64,000 nucleotides of DNA from JAVJSU01 sp040219275 (GCA_040219275.1 JAVJSU010000039.1:296599-360598), one strand, 5' to 3'; positions 34,501-43,718 are shown, counted from the first letter of the stretch. Numbers and translations are program-made. The notes: generated by a model not told the origin, from the sequence alone.

Positions 34501-35514
34501 CTAATAATTACTCTGCAACACCCGCCTCATAATAGCAGGGTCTTCCAATGTACGCCCCGCGCCCGTCGCCACGACGATCATCGGGTTATCTGCACGGTAA
34601 ACCGGCACGCCCGTTTCTTTCGTCAAGAATTGGTCAATCCCGCGCAACAACGCCCCACCACCGGTCAATGTGATGCCACGATCAATAATATCAGACGCAA
34701 GCTCCGGTGGCGTGGTGGACAACACATTTTTCGCCACCTGTGAAATCGCGCTCAATGGTTCAGCAAGCGCCTCGACCACTTCACCTGTGCTGATCGACAC
34801 AATACGCGGTAAACCACTCACGCTATCGCGCCCACGTGCCTCCATTGATAATTCTTGAGGCTGGTCAAATGCCGCACCGACTTGAATCTTAATCGCTTCC
34901 GCCATCGGTTGCCCGATATTTACGTTATATTTACGGCGCATATACATGATGATCGCGTCGTCAAGACGCATCCCGCCCACACGACCACTTTCCGCCCGCA
35001 CAATGTTATTCATACTCAGCACAGCCGCTTCCGTGATGCCACCGCCGATATTGATGACCATATCACCCGCTGGCGTGCTCACGGGCAAACCCGCGCCAAT
35101 CGCCGCCGCCAATGGCTCCCAGATCAAGAAGGCTTCCCGCGCTCCTGCCGCCAACGCCGCTTCATAGACAGCACGTTTCTCCACGCTGGTCACGCCATAC
35201 GGCACAGAGATCATCACACGCGGTTTAAAGAAGCGAATTCGTCCGGCAATTTTGCTGAAGAAATAGCGCAACATCGCCTCGGTCACTTCATAATCAGCGA
35301 TCACGCCATTTTGCAACGGACGCACGACTTGAATATCTTCGTCATCCACCCGCCCCAACATCTCGCGGGCAGGCTGACCAAACTCCACGATATAATCATC
35401 TTCCGCACGGAGCGCTACCATAGACGGCTCTTGCAGAACGATTTGTCCATTTTCCCATATCAAGACGTTTACCGTACCGAGATCAACGCCTAAATCTTTG
35501 CTGAATAATGCCAT
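34501..35514 (-). CDS. mreB: Rod shape-determining protein MreB
   Basis: 337 residues from the ATG at 35514 (MALFSKDLGVDLGTVN); the open frame upstream is not protein-like and is excluded. Actin-fold signatures are GVDLGTVNVLI (phosphate 1), MVINIGGGITEAAVLS (phosphate 2), LTGGGALLRGIDQFL (adenosine site) and ARGRDSVSGLPR. It polymerises under the membrane and guides the cell-wall synthesis complex in elongated cells. No mreC or mreD gene follows; the gene stands alone between rex and the atp operon. A GAGAAAA stretch serves as a weak ribosome site. Confidence 0.93.
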   Translation of the reverse strand: MALFSKDLGVDLGTVNVLIWENGQIVLQEPSMVALRAEDDYIVEFGQPAREMLGRVDDEDIQVVRPLQNGVIADYEVTEAMLRYFFSKIAGRIRFFKPRVMISVPYGVTSVEKRAVYEAALAAGAREAFLIWEPLAAAIGAGLPVSTPAGDMVINIGGGITEAAVLSMNNIVRAESGRVGGMRLDDAIIMYMRRKYNVNIGQPMAEAIKIQVGAAFDQPQELSMEARGRDSVSGLPRIVSISTGEVVEALAEPLSAISQVAKNVLSTTPPELASDIIDRGITLTGGGALLRGIDQFLTKETGVPVYRADNPMIVVATGAGRTLEDPAIMRRVLQSNY

Positions 35515-35603
35515 TGTGGTTTTCTCTACAGCGTTTCGTTTATGAAAACATGACGAGCAGACCGCAAATTCTGCTCGTTCAAAGTGTGGATTATACATGA
35601 AAC

Positions 35604-35641
35604 AAAAAAATCGGGCGATATGCAAGCGCACCTCGCCCGAT
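35604..35641 (-). terminator. Intrinsic terminator of the atpAGDC operon
   Basis: ATCGGGCGA and TCGCCCGAT form a perfect 9-base stem with a 14-base loop, and the minus strand continues in a run of seven T. It lies 40 bases after the atpC stop. Confidence 0.9.
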
Positions 35642-35680
35642 ATTCGTCTTTAATTGATTCCTATATCACCCGTAGCGCGT

Positions 35681-36124
35681 TTATTCGTCGTCTTCGAGAA
35701 TACGCAGTACCGGTGCACGCTGGCTCATGTTACGGCTAATCTTCAGTTCGAGATTTGCCTGACGCAACGCAAGTGTCGCCTGGCGATTCTCTTCTTCAGG
35801 CACGCCTTCCGCGATCAGCTTTTCGGCACGATCCCGCGCTTCCTGTGCCGCCGCCGCATCAATATCAAACGATGATGCCGCCAGATCTGCCAGCACAACC
35901 ACTTTACCGGGGCGTACATCCACCACACCCCCGTAAATCGCAAAGCGTTCTTCGGCATTCCCTTTACGCACGATCAGCTCGCCAAAGCCAAGCGTTGTCA
36001 GTATAGGGGCATGGCGTGGCAAAACGCCCATGATGCCTTCAGTCGCCGGGACAACCACCATATCAACATTGGTGTCCTCGAAAACCAGTCTTTCCTGTGA
36101 AACCACTTCAATATGAATGGGCAT
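35681..36124 (-). CDS. atpC: ATP synthase epsilon subunit
   Basis: 147 residues. The N-terminal beta sandwich (about 1-85) has IHIEVVSQERLVFED, VVVPATEGIMGVLPRHAPI and FAIYGGVVDVRPGKVVVLAD; a C-terminal helical hairpin follows. It sits on the central stalk of F1 and can block ATP hydrolysis. AAAGGACGG lies just upstream of the ATG. It is the last gene of atpAGDC, 39 bases after atpD. Confidence 0.95.
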   Translation of the reverse strand: MPIHIEVVSQERLVFEDTNVDMVVVPATEGIMGVLPRHAPILTTLGFGELIVRKGNAEERFAIYGGVVDVRPGKVVVLADLAASSFDIDAAAAQEARDRAEKLIAEGVPEEENRQATLALRQANLELKISRNMSQRAPVLRILEDDE

Positions 36125-36163
36125 AAAGTCCGTCCTTTTGGGCTAATCTACGCAGAGCAAAAA

Positions 36164-37573
36164 TTAACTGGCTTTCTGCGCCTGATCGTAGCGTTCGAGG
36201 ACATCTTCCATCGGACCAGCCATATAAAACATCTGCTCAGGAATATGATCAACTTCGCCATCAAGGATCATACGGAAGCCACGCACGGTATCGCGCACTT
36301 TCACATATTTACCTTCACGTCCGGTAAATTGTTCCGCCACAACCATCGGCTGGGTCAGGAATTGTTCAATCTTACGCGCACGGGAGACCAGCAACTTATC
36401 ATCATCGGACAATTCATCAATACCGAGAATGGCGATGATGTCCTGCAAATCCTTATACCGCTGAAGCACCTGCTGTACTTCACGCGCTGTACGGTAATGC
36501 TCATCACCGATAATCAGCGGGTCAAGAATCTTGCTCGTGCTTGAAAGCGGATCTACCGCAGGGAACAAACCACGCGCCGCAATCGAACGTTCCAGAGAAA
36601 TCGTCCCATCAAGATGCGTAAACACCGCTACCGGCGCAGGATCGGAGTAGTCATCCGCAGGCACATAAACCGCCTGCATTGACGTGATCGCACCTGTCTT
36701 GGTGGAGGTGATGCGTTCCTGAAGCTGACCCATCTCATCTGCCAATGTCGGCTGATAACCCACCGCAGAAGGCATACGCCCCAACAGCGCGGATACTTCC
36801 GCACCGGCAAGTGAATAACGGAAGATGTTATCAATGAACAGCAACACGTCCTTGCCCTGATCGCGGAAATATTCCGCCATCGTCAAGCCAGAAAGTGCCA
36901 CACGCAAACGCACGCCCGGCGGTTCGTTCATCTGACCGAAAACCATTGCCAGACTTGGGAGCACGCCCGCTTCGTCCATTTCATGATACAGCTGTGTACC
37001 TTCACGGGTACGTTCACCCACACCCGCAAATACGGACAAACCGTCATGCTGGGTGGCGATGGAGTTAATCAATTCCTGAATGGTCACGGTCTTACCCACA
37101 CCCGCGCCACCGAAAATACCTGTTTTACCACCACGCGTCATCGGCGCAACCAGATCAATCACCTTCATGCCGGTCTCGAACACTTCCAACTCTGTGGATT
37201 GTTCTTCAAAGATCGGCGCATAGGCATGGATCGGCTTGTGCGGTTCGGTATCCGGTACAGGGGGTTTATTGTCAATCGGGCGACCCAACACATTAAACAC
37301 ACGCCCCAGAGACGCATCACCCACCGGAACCTGAATGGCGGAACCAGTAGAATAGGCGGGAACACCACGCGGTAAACCGTCTGTGGTATCCATCGCTACT
37401 GTACGCACCGCGCTTCTACCGAGATGCATCTGTACTTCCAGAATCAAATCGTCGCCTTCGTCACGCGGCACACGAATAGCTTCAAAAATATCAGGCAATT
37501 CGGAAGCGTTGGCGAACGTCACATCCACCACCGCGCCCAACACCTGTGAAACAACACCTTGCTTTTCGCTCAT
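36164..37573 (-). CDS. atpD: ATP synthase beta subunit
   Basis: 469 residues from the ATG at 37573, which has AAGGAGA 10 bases upstream; an in-frame extension of 14 codons lacks a site. Walker A GGAGVGKTV, the DELSEED-like element IDELSDDDK, the VGERTREG and LLFIDNIFR (Walker B) stretches, and ALLGRMPSAVGYQPTL are present. It holds the three catalytic sites of F1. Length matches the family. Confidence 0.97.
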   Translation of the reverse strand: MSEKQGVVSQVLGAVVDVTFANASELPDIFEAIRVPRDEGDDLILEVQMHLGRSAVRTVAMDTTDGLPRGVPAYSTGSAIQVPVGDASLGRVFNVLGRPIDNKPPVPDTEPHKPIHAYAPIFEEQSTELEVFETGMKVIDLVAPMTRGGKTGIFGGAGVGKTVTIQELINSIATQHDGLSVFAGVGERTREGTQLYHEMDEAGVLPSLAMVFGQMNEPPGVRLRVALSGLTMAEYFRDQGKDVLLFIDNIFRYSLAGAEVSALLGRMPSAVGYQPTLADEMGQLQERITSTKTGAITSMQAVYVPADDYSDPAPVAVFTHLDGTISLERSIAARGLFPAVDPLSSTSKILDPLIIGDEHYRTAREVQQVLQRYKDLQDIIAILGIDELSDDDKLLVSRARKIEQFLTQPMVVAEQFTGREGKYVKVRDTVRGFRMILDGEVDHIPEQMFYMAGPMEDVLERYDQAQKAS

Positions 37574-37598
37574 GCTCGTATAATCTCCTTGCGTTCTA

Positions 37599-38921
37599 TT
37601 AAGCTCTGCGCCCACCAGTGAGGTTATCTTTTAATTGCTGAAGTCCGTCCCAATCGCCCTTTGCGGCAAGTTCCGCTTGATCCGCCCATGTTTCAAGGCT
37701 CGGCGCGAGGCGCATACCAGCATTTTCAATCGCGGCACGCAGGTCGTCTTCGCTGGCTTCTGCCAGTTTTGCGTAGCTGTCGATCCCTGCATCAATCAAC
37801 GCAGAAGACATTTTTGGACCAATGCCCTCTACTACGGTTAAATCATCCGGTTTTGAATCAGATTTTTTAGCAGGTTTTGCCGGCGCAGGTACTACAGCGG
37901 TGCCAGCTTTCGCGCTTGATCCATTGCCCACCTTACTAGCCACGGCAACAGAATATTCTGAAACCGCCGGGGTATCCTGAGAGTAACCGCGCATAATTTC
38001 GTCTGCGGTTTTATCAATGGAATCCTGAAGGGCTTCTGCACCACCCACAATATCAAGAATTTCGCTCGTGATCGCAGATTGACGCGCCTTGTTGTAAATC
38101 AGCGTCAAGTCTTCGGTCAGTTGTGACGCATTTTCAGAGGCGTTACGCATTGCTACCATACGCGCTGAATATTCACTGGCGAGGCTTTCAAGAAATGCCT
38201 GATACAGTTGCAATTCCGTAAAGCGCGGGACGATTTCATCAAGAATCGCCTGTGCGCTTGGTTCATATTCATAATCTTGATTGCCCGTCGTCACGTTCGG
38301 CACTTCTTTGATGAATTCCGCCGCCACCTGATCTTTAATATCATGCGGGATCAACGGAAGCCAACCTAAAACTGCCGGACGCTGAGTCAATCTATTGACA
38401 AAGTCGGTATAGGCGATGAACACATCATCCACGCCACCGCTCAAAAATTCATCGATCGCTAAACGTGCAATCGGTGATAAATCCGCTATCGTCGCATTCT
38501 GTGGGAGCTTTGTGAATTCTGCCATCACATTCTGCCCACTACGAATCAACGAATCGCGTCCTTTTTTACCGACTGCGATATACTTCACCGGCTTACCCAT
38601 ACGATCCGCGAAACGTCGCGCCGCACGGATAATATTCGTATTAAACGCCCCGCACAAACCGCGGTCTGACGTAACCAATACGATGAGAATACTCTTAACT
38701 TCTTCGCGCTCGGTTAGCAGGGGATGAGATGCCCCACCCTGTGTTGCACTCTGAATATTCAACAAAATTTCCCATGCTTTTTCCGCATACGCACGGCTCG
38801 CCAAAGCACGAACAGTCGCACGGCGTACTTTTGTTGAGGCTTCTGCTTCTAATGCGCGGGCGATCTGCGCGATGTTCTTCACACTGCGAATACGCTTCTT
38901 TACCTCGCGTGCACTAGCCAT
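37599..38921 (-). CDS. atpG: ATP synthase gamma subunit with C-terminal helix-hairpin-helix extension
   Basis: 440 residues; the family norm is about 290. Residues 1-298 are a normal gamma: an N-terminal MASAREVKKRIRSVKNIAQI helix, ILIVLVTSDRGLCGAFN, and the C-terminal helix LTLIYNKARQSAITSEILDI ending VGGAEAL, where most gammas stop. An Ala/Lys/Pro/Ser linker (about 300-358) follows, then a helix-hairpin-helix-like domain (about 359-440) with LTVVEGIGPKMSSALIDAGI, SYAKLAEASEDDLRAAI and a terminal helix. This type of domain is known in DNA-binding and some ribosomal proteins. The frame is open and continuous, with no sign of a frameshift, and the gene lies 25 bases before atpD. Confidence 0.93.
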   Translation of the reverse strand: MASAREVKKRIRSVKNIAQIARALEAEASTKVRRATVRALASRAYAEKAWEILLNIQSATQGGASHPLLTEREEVKSILIVLVTSDRGLCGAFNTNIIRAARRFADRMGKPVKYIAVGKKGRDSLIRSGQNVMAEFTKLPQNATIADLSPIARLAIDEFLSGGVDDVFIAYTDFVNRLTQRPAVLGWLPLIPHDIKDQVAAEFIKEVPNVTTGNQDYEYEPSAQAILDEIVPRFTELQLYQAFLESLASEYSARMVAMRNASENASQLTEDLTLIYNKARQSAITSEILDIVGGAEALQDSIDKTADEIMRGYSQDTPAVSEYSVAVASKVGNGSSAKAGTAVVPAPAKPAKKSDSKPDDLTVVEGIGPKMSSALIDAGIDSYAKLAEASEDDLRAAIENAGMRLAPSLETWADQAELAAKGDWDGLQQLKDNLTGGRRA

Positions 38922-38965
38922 CTATCGTCTCCTTTGTTGCCCTGGACGTGTAGAAACCACGCACT

Positions 38966-40474
38966 CTAGCTCCAAACCGCTTTGAAGGAATTGACCGCAT
39001 TCATCAGCTTGGATTTGAGTTCATCATCCCAGTGTTCAGGGTTATTGACGATGCCATTGCGAAGTTCGGCATATTGGGTTTCATAAGCACGCAGGAAGTC
39101 GTCTACAAATTCTTTCACGCGATCCACCGGAATGCTATCCAGCAGACCTTCTGTACCAGCAAGAATCAACACCACCTGATCGGCGAGCGCGATGGGGCGA
39201 TATTGCAACTGTTTCAGCAATTCCGTCAGGCGCAAACCACGATCCAATTGTTGCTGGGTGGATTTATCAAGATCAGAGCCAAATTGGGCAAATGCCGCAA
39301 GTGAACGGAACTGCGCCAGATCAAGACGCATACCACCGGCGACGCGCTTCATGACTTTCGTCTGAGCATCACCACCCACACGGCTCACGCTAACACCCAC
39401 GTTCAACGCAGGGCGCTGACCGGCATAAAACAGGTCGGCTTCAAGATAAATCTGACCATCGGTGATGGAAATAACGTTTGTCGGCACGAATGCGGACACA
39501 TCACCGAGCAGTGTTTCAATGATCGGCAACGCGGTCAAACTACCACCACCCTGCTCATCGCTCAGTTGGGCGGCACGTTCCAGCAAACGGCTGTGCAGAT
39601 AGAAAACATCACCCGGATACGCTTCACGTCCCGGCGGACGACGCATCAGCAAAGATACCTGACGGTATGCCCACGCGTGCTTGGACAGGTCATCATAAAC
39701 GACCAGCGCGTCCTTACCCTGTTCCATGAACCATTCACCGATGGCACAACCGGAATACGGGGCAATATAGTTCATCGCGGCGGGGTCGGATGCAGATGCA
39801 ACGACGATGGTGGTGTAATCCATCGCGCCATTTTGCTCAAGAATTGACTGCAAACGTGCAATCTCACCACGGCGTTTACCGATGGCGACATAGATGCAGT
39901 ACATATCCTTGCCTTTTTGGTTGATGATGGTATCCATCGCCACGGCAGTCTTGCCGATCTGACGGTCACCAATAATCAACTCACGCTGACCACGACCAAT
40001 CGGGATCATCGCGTCAATCGCCATAATACCGGTCTGCACCGGCGTATCGACGTTTTTACGCGCCATCACACCGGGGGCGATACGTTCAACGTTGTAATAA
40101 TCGCTGGCTTCGATGGGACCTTTGCCATCTACCGGCACGCCCAACGCGTTCACTACGCGTCCGACCATACCCATACCAACCGGCACGGATGCAATACGAC
40201 CCATCGGGCGTACTTCATCACCTTCGTTGATATCGTCGTATTCACCCAGAATGATGATACCGACGTTATCCTTCTCAAGATTAAAGACGATACCGGGGGT
40301 ACCATTGGAGAAACGGACGAGTTCACTAAAGCGGATGTTATCCAAACCGGAAAGACGGGCAATACCGTCACCGATTTCTTCAACATAACCAACTTCAACG
40401 GATTCGACCTTGCCTTCAAAGTCTTTGATCTGATCTAAAATGGACTGATAAATGTTCTGTGAGGCTTCCGCCAT
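38966..40474 (-). CDS. atpA: ATP synthase alpha subunit
   Basis: 502 residues, full length. Walker A GDRQIGKTAVAMD, RGQRELIIG, the IYVAIGKRRGEIARL and ALVVYDDLSKHAWAYRQVSL (Walker B) segments, and the arginine finger in SVSRVGGDAQTKVMK are present. It alternates with beta in the F1 hexamer. It is first in the local operon. No delta, b, c or a subunit gene lies upstream: the next gene is proC, after 308 bases holding a promoter. Confidence 0.97.
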   Translation of the reverse strand: MAEASQNIYQSILDQIKDFEGKVESVEVGYVEEIGDGIARLSGLDNIRFSELVRFSNGTPGIVFNLEKDNVGIIILGEYDDINEGDEVRPMGRIASVPVGMGMVGRVVNALGVPVDGKGPIEASDYYNVERIAPGVMARKNVDTPVQTGIMAIDAMIPIGRGQRELIIGDRQIGKTAVAMDTIINQKGKDMYCIYVAIGKRRGEIARLQSILEQNGAMDYTTIVVASASDPAAMNYIAPYSGCAIGEWFMEQGKDALVVYDDLSKHAWAYRQVSLLMRRPPGREAYPGDVFYLHSRLLERAAQLSDEQGGGSLTALPIIETLLGDVSAFVPTNVISITDGQIYLEADLFYAGQRPALNVGVSVSRVGGDAQTKVMKRVAGGMRLDLAQFRSLAAFAQFGSDLDKSTQQQLDRGLRLTELLKQLQYRPIALADQVVLILAGTEGLLDSIPVDRVKEFVDDFLRAYETQYAELRNGIVNNPEHWDDELKSKLMNAVNSFKAVWS

Positions 40475-40657
40475 ACTCGAAACTCCTCGTGATATTGGGA
40501 ATACTGATGAAAAAAAGTCGTCGTCTTAAAGACGAAAGTCTTAAATAACATTCTACAGAATACGATCCCGCAAAATGTTTATTGCCATTGCCAGCAAAAC
40601 ATGCAAAAAAATAGAAAATAAGTGTGCATAACCTAAATACACACGAAAATCATACGC

Positions 40658-40686
40658 ATTGTAGCGTATCCAGTAACGATTGTCTA
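40658..40686 (-). promoter_or_regulatory. Likely promoter of atpAGDC
   Basis: On the minus strand TAGACA is followed after 17 bases by TACAAT. The leader is about 175 bases. It includes a short GTCTT/AAGAC repeat cluster near 40517-40545 that could fold but has no known class. The rest of the 308-base gap holds nothing recognisable. Confidence 0.6.
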
Positions 40687-40782
40687 CGTTTTCACAAATC
40701 AAAGCCTAATCAACTCAGACAATCTTCACAAACGCGCTTTATCTCCCGTCTTTGAATTTTACGCCATTGCCCGAATCTACTT

Positions 40783-41601
40783 TTAATCATCCCCGCCCAG
40801 TTCAACCGAGCGATTATACGCCGCCCACACCGCCTTAGAAATGACCGTTCGCACGCCACCCTTATCCAGTTGATACAGCGCCGCCGCCGATGTCCCGCCC
40901 GGACTTGTCACCTGATTACGCAATTCAGCCGGATGCAAACCACTTTCAATCGCATATTGCACCGAGCCAAGCACCGTTTGCTGAACCAGTTTTTGCGAAT
41001 CCTGCCGCGAAAAGCCCATATGAACGCCAGCATCAATCAACGCTTCCATTAGCAAAAACACGTAAGATGGACCCGACCCATTGAGTGCCGTCGCCATATC
41101 GAGGAATCTTTCTTCGCTCACGAACAGCGTTTCACCCATCGCACCGAGGATGTCATTCGTCCAATTCCGTTGGTCGCCATTCACACTAGAAGTCGCCGTC
41201 CACACGGTAATCCCCGCGCCAATTTGCCCCGGCGTATTCGGCATCGCCCGCACAATATTCTGGCATCCCGTTCCCGCCGCGATCTTGTTAATGCGATAAC
41301 CCGCCGCGATGCTCACAATCAGCACATCGTCGCGCAATTGAGTTTTTATATCCGGTAACACTTTGTCCATCACCTGTGGCTTGACGGACAACACCACAAT
41401 ATCCGCATCTTTTACACATGCGCCGTTATCCAGCGTAAAGCGCAACCCATAACGTTGTTTCAATTCTTCGCCCCGTTGCGCGTGCGGATCAGATGCGATG
41501 ATTTGGTCAGCGGTCAGATGCGTCTGCAACAACCCTTTTATCATCGCCTCGCACATCACACCTGCGCCCACGAAAGCAACCGTTTTCCCTTGTAATGACA
41601 T
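40783..41601 (-). CDS. proC: Pyrroline-5-carboxylate reductase
   Basis: 272 residues. It makes proline from pyrroline-5-carboxylate with NAD(P)H. The N-terminal Rossmann motif is FVGAGVMCEAMIKGLL; VLSVKPQVMDKVL, NIVRAMPNTPGQIGAGI, ALNGSGPSYVFLLMEALIDA and the signature LRNQVTSPGGTSAAAL are all in place. It is the last gene of a six-gene operon with the racemase-like enolase and acetyltransferases and starts 7 bases after the GIY-YIG-like gene. Confidence 0.96.
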   Translation of the reverse strand: MSLQGKTVAFVGAGVMCEAMIKGLLQTHLTADQIIASDPHAQRGEELKQRYGLRFTLDNGACVKDADIVVLSVKPQVMDKVLPDIKTQLRDDVLIVSIAAGYRINKIAAGTGCQNIVRAMPNTPGQIGAGITVWTATSSVNGDQRNWTNDILGAMGETLFVSEERFLDMATALNGSGPSYVFLLMEALIDAGVHMGFSRQDSQKLVQQTVLGSVQYAIESGLHPAELRNQVTSPGGTSAAALYQLDKGGVRTVISKAVWAAYNRSVELGGDD

Positions 41602-41608
41602 AATGTAT

Positions 41609-41968
41609 TCACCCCTCCCCTTCTAATGGCACAGCATGTTCGTTGATATACGCCATCAGCGTTTCATCAGCACGATACCATTCCGCGTCAGCCGTAAGTA
41701 ATGTTTTAAATTGTTGTTGAATCGTCCGCTTCACATATTTATCACCCGGCATCACGCCCAGCAAGGTCAGGGTGCGCTTACTCTGACGTTGCAAGACCCG
41801 TAACCGCTCATTTACGTTGCGACTATGCCCGACTTTGATGACCTGTGCCATCGCATCATGCAAAAAATAAACAAAATCCGGCGCTTCATATTTTTCGAGG
41901 CGTTTTTCAAGTTCGCGCGCATACTCGCGCAATTCATCTAGCGTCATCTCATCTATGGGTTTAGGCAT
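41609..41968 (-). CDS. Small T5orf172/MUG113-type (GIY-YIG superfamily) protein
   Basis: 119 residues from the ATG at 41968, whose A overlaps the TGA of the preceding gene (TGATG), a coupling arrangement. A short coiled segment (LDELREYARELEKRLEKYE) precedes a domain with FVYFLHDAMAQVIKVGHSRN, NERLRVLQRQSK and KRTIQQQF, the pattern of the T5orf172 branch of GIY-YIG nucleases. The GIY and YIG positions read VYF and KVG, as in that branch. Whether it cuts DNA is unknown. It is an odd member of an amino-acid operon. Confidence 0.75.
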   Translation of the reverse strand: MPKPIDEMTLDELREYARELEKRLEKYEAPDFVYFLHDAMAQVIKVGHSRNVNERLRVLQRQSKRTLTLLGVMPGDKYVKRTIQQQFKTLLTADAEWYRADETLMAYINEHAVPLEGEG

Positions 41969-42516
41969 CACGCCCGCGCCCGCCACTCATGATCGAGCAT
42001 CGAATACACCACATGATCGACATAACGCGTGGTGATCCACTCCGAATCGCGCTTAATGCCTTCTTGCACAAAGCCTAACCGGACTGGTACAGCACGACTG
42101 CGTGCATTTTCCGCGCCACACTGAATCTCGACGCGATGAAGTCCCCTGTCTTCAAATAAATATTTCAACACAACTTCACAGGAGCGCGTCACCAACCCTT
42201 TGCCAATCGCATCCTCAACCAGCCAATAACCGATTTCGGTCTTGTTGCTGGTCGGATTGATATAATGGCAGACAATCCCGCCCACCAATACACCATCCTG
42301 AAAAATGCCCGCATAAAAGCCATCATCAACGTTAGCTTTCTGCGCGAAACGCTCAAGAAATGCCCGCGCATCGTCTAACGTTTGCACCCCTGCCGACCAG
42401 CGCAACCACCGATCTAAATGGGCGCGATTTTTCTGAATCACGCCGAAAAACATCTCTGCGTCGGTCTCATCCAGCAAACGCAACGTTGTGTTTGCATCAA
42501 GAGCGAACGGGAACAT
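41968..42516 (-). CDS. RimJ/RimL-type GNAT acetyltransferase
   Basis: 182 residues. The GNAT fold of the RimL type (Acetyltransf_3) is seen in LRLLDETDAEMFFGVIQKNRAHLDRWL, GIFQDGVLVGGIVCHYI, TEIGYWLVEDAIGKGLVTRS (acetyl-CoA loop), VEIQCGAENARSRAV and LGFVQEGIKRD. Such enzymes acetylate protein N-termini, amino acids or antibiotics; the target is not evident. The start overlaps the end of the racemase-like gene by 20 bases, so translation is coupled. Confidence 0.88.
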   Translation of the reverse strand: MFPFALDANTTLRLLDETDAEMFFGVIQKNRAHLDRWLRWSAGVQTLDDARAFLERFAQKANVDDGFYAGIFQDGVLVGGIVCHYINPTSNKTEIGYWLVEDAIGKGLVTRSCEVVLKYLFEDRGLHRVEIQCGAENARSRAVPVRLGFVQEGIKRDSEWITTRYVDHVVYSMLDHEWRARA

Positions 42517-43687
42517 ATTGGCTCATCTCCATCTTATAGGGATGGTTCTCACGCCAATGGGCATTCGCCGATTCCAAACGATCCCGCTGAACCTCCACGC
42601 CAATCCCATAACCATCCGGCACATTAATCCGGCTACCCGCGCTCAATTCAAACGAAGGTTCGGTCAGATCAGGGTCAAAATAACGATCCGTCGCGCTGAT
42701 GTCACTCGGCAAAGTTACACCGGGTAGTGACGCAAATGCCAGATTTGCCGCCCGTCCAACACCAGTTTCCAGCAAGCCCCCGACCCATAACGGCGTGCCA
42801 CTTTCCACACAAAATTTGTAGAGTTCGATGCTCTCTGTGAAGCCACTCACCCGCGCCGGCTTGAGATTGATGATTTTGCACGCGCCAATTTCCACGCCTA
42901 AACGGGCATCATCCGCCGAATAAATGCTTTCATCAAGGCAAATGGCTGTGTGGAGTTGCGGCTGAAGTTTCCCATGCTGATAAATATCATGATGACCGAG
43001 TGGTTGTTCCAGCATCAACAGATTAAATTCATCTAATTGCTTCAGATGGTCAGCATCGCTCAATTGATAGGCGCTATTGGCATCCAGCATCAATGACACA
43101 TCGGGATAAACCGCCCGCACGCCACGCGCCAATTCTACATCCCAGCCGGGGCGAATCTTGAGCTTGATGCGTCCGTAGCCTTCGTTCAGGCGCTTGTCGA
43201 TAATCTGAAGCGTTTTTTCTACCGAATCCTGAATGCCGATGCTCACCCCGACGACGGCATACCCTTTGGAGTCGTGACCTTCCGGCAACACAGAGGCGAA
43301 CAAATCCGCCAGGCGCATGTTGTTCGTCTTTGCGATGGCATCCCAGACCGCCGTTTCCGCCGCATATTTCGCCATCGGATGCCCGCGAATTTTGCCCAAT
43401 ATCGCCGGAACATCCATCGGATTATCAATCGTTTTACCAACCAACCAGCCAACAAAAAACTCGCCCAGAATATGGAGCGCCGTCCCCATAGATTCATAAG
43501 CATAACTGGGGAGCATCTTCGTCGGGCATTCACCCCAGCCCGTCACGCCATCGGATGTTTCCAGTTCGACGATCACCGCCGATTTAAACGGCTCATAACT
43601 GGCGCTTGTTTGTAGGCGTTCCACCAATGGCAAGCCCACCGGATGCAAGTGAATTTTTTCAATCGTAATGGGTTTAAGTTGCCGCAT
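42497..43687 (-). CDS. Enolase-superfamily enzyme: N-acylamino acid racemase / o-succinylbenzoate synthase (MenC type)
   Basis: 396 residues from the ATG at 43687, with GGAG 6 bases upstream; the ATG four codons earlier has none. Catalytic residues of the muconate-lactonising subgroup are visible: IKLKIRPGWD (K-x-K base), LMLDANSAY (first metal Asp), LLMLEQPLG (Glu), AICLDESI (Asp) and KIINLKPARV (second Lys). The sequence is of the NSAR/OSBS family, which either makes o-succinylbenzoate for menaquinone or racemises N-succinyl amino acids. No other men genes are near. Neighbours are two acetyltransferases and proC, which favours the amino-acid role. Confidence 0.85.
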   Translation of the reverse strand: MRQLKPITIEKIHLHPVGLPLVERLQTSASYEPFKSAVIVELETSDGVTGWGECPTKMLPSYAYESMGTALHILGEFFVGWLVGKTIDNPMDVPAILGKIRGHPMAKYAAETAVWDAIAKTNNMRLADLFASVLPEGHDSKGYAVVGVSIGIQDSVEKTLQIIDKRLNEGYGRIKLKIRPGWDVELARGVRAVYPDVSLMLDANSAYQLSDADHLKQLDEFNLLMLEQPLGHHDIYQHGKLQPQLHTAICLDESIYSADDARLGVEIGACKIINLKPARVSGFTESIELYKFCVESGTPLWVGGLLETGVGRAANLAFASLPGVTLPSDISATDRYFDPDLTEPSFELSAGSRINVPDGYGIGVEVQRDRLESANAHWRENHPYKMEMSQYVPVRS

Positions 43688-43718
43688 GATTGACTCCATA
43701 AGTCCGTGTGTTAGTTAG

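Noticed and set aside
34855..35493. Plus-strand open frame of 212 codons
   Set aside because: Antisense of mreB; His/Arg-rich reading without ribosome site.
35515..35631. 39-codon N-terminal extension of MreB
   Set aside because: The conserved MreB start MALFSKDLGVDLGT begins at 35514; the extra part is Cys/Phe-rich and unlike any MreB.
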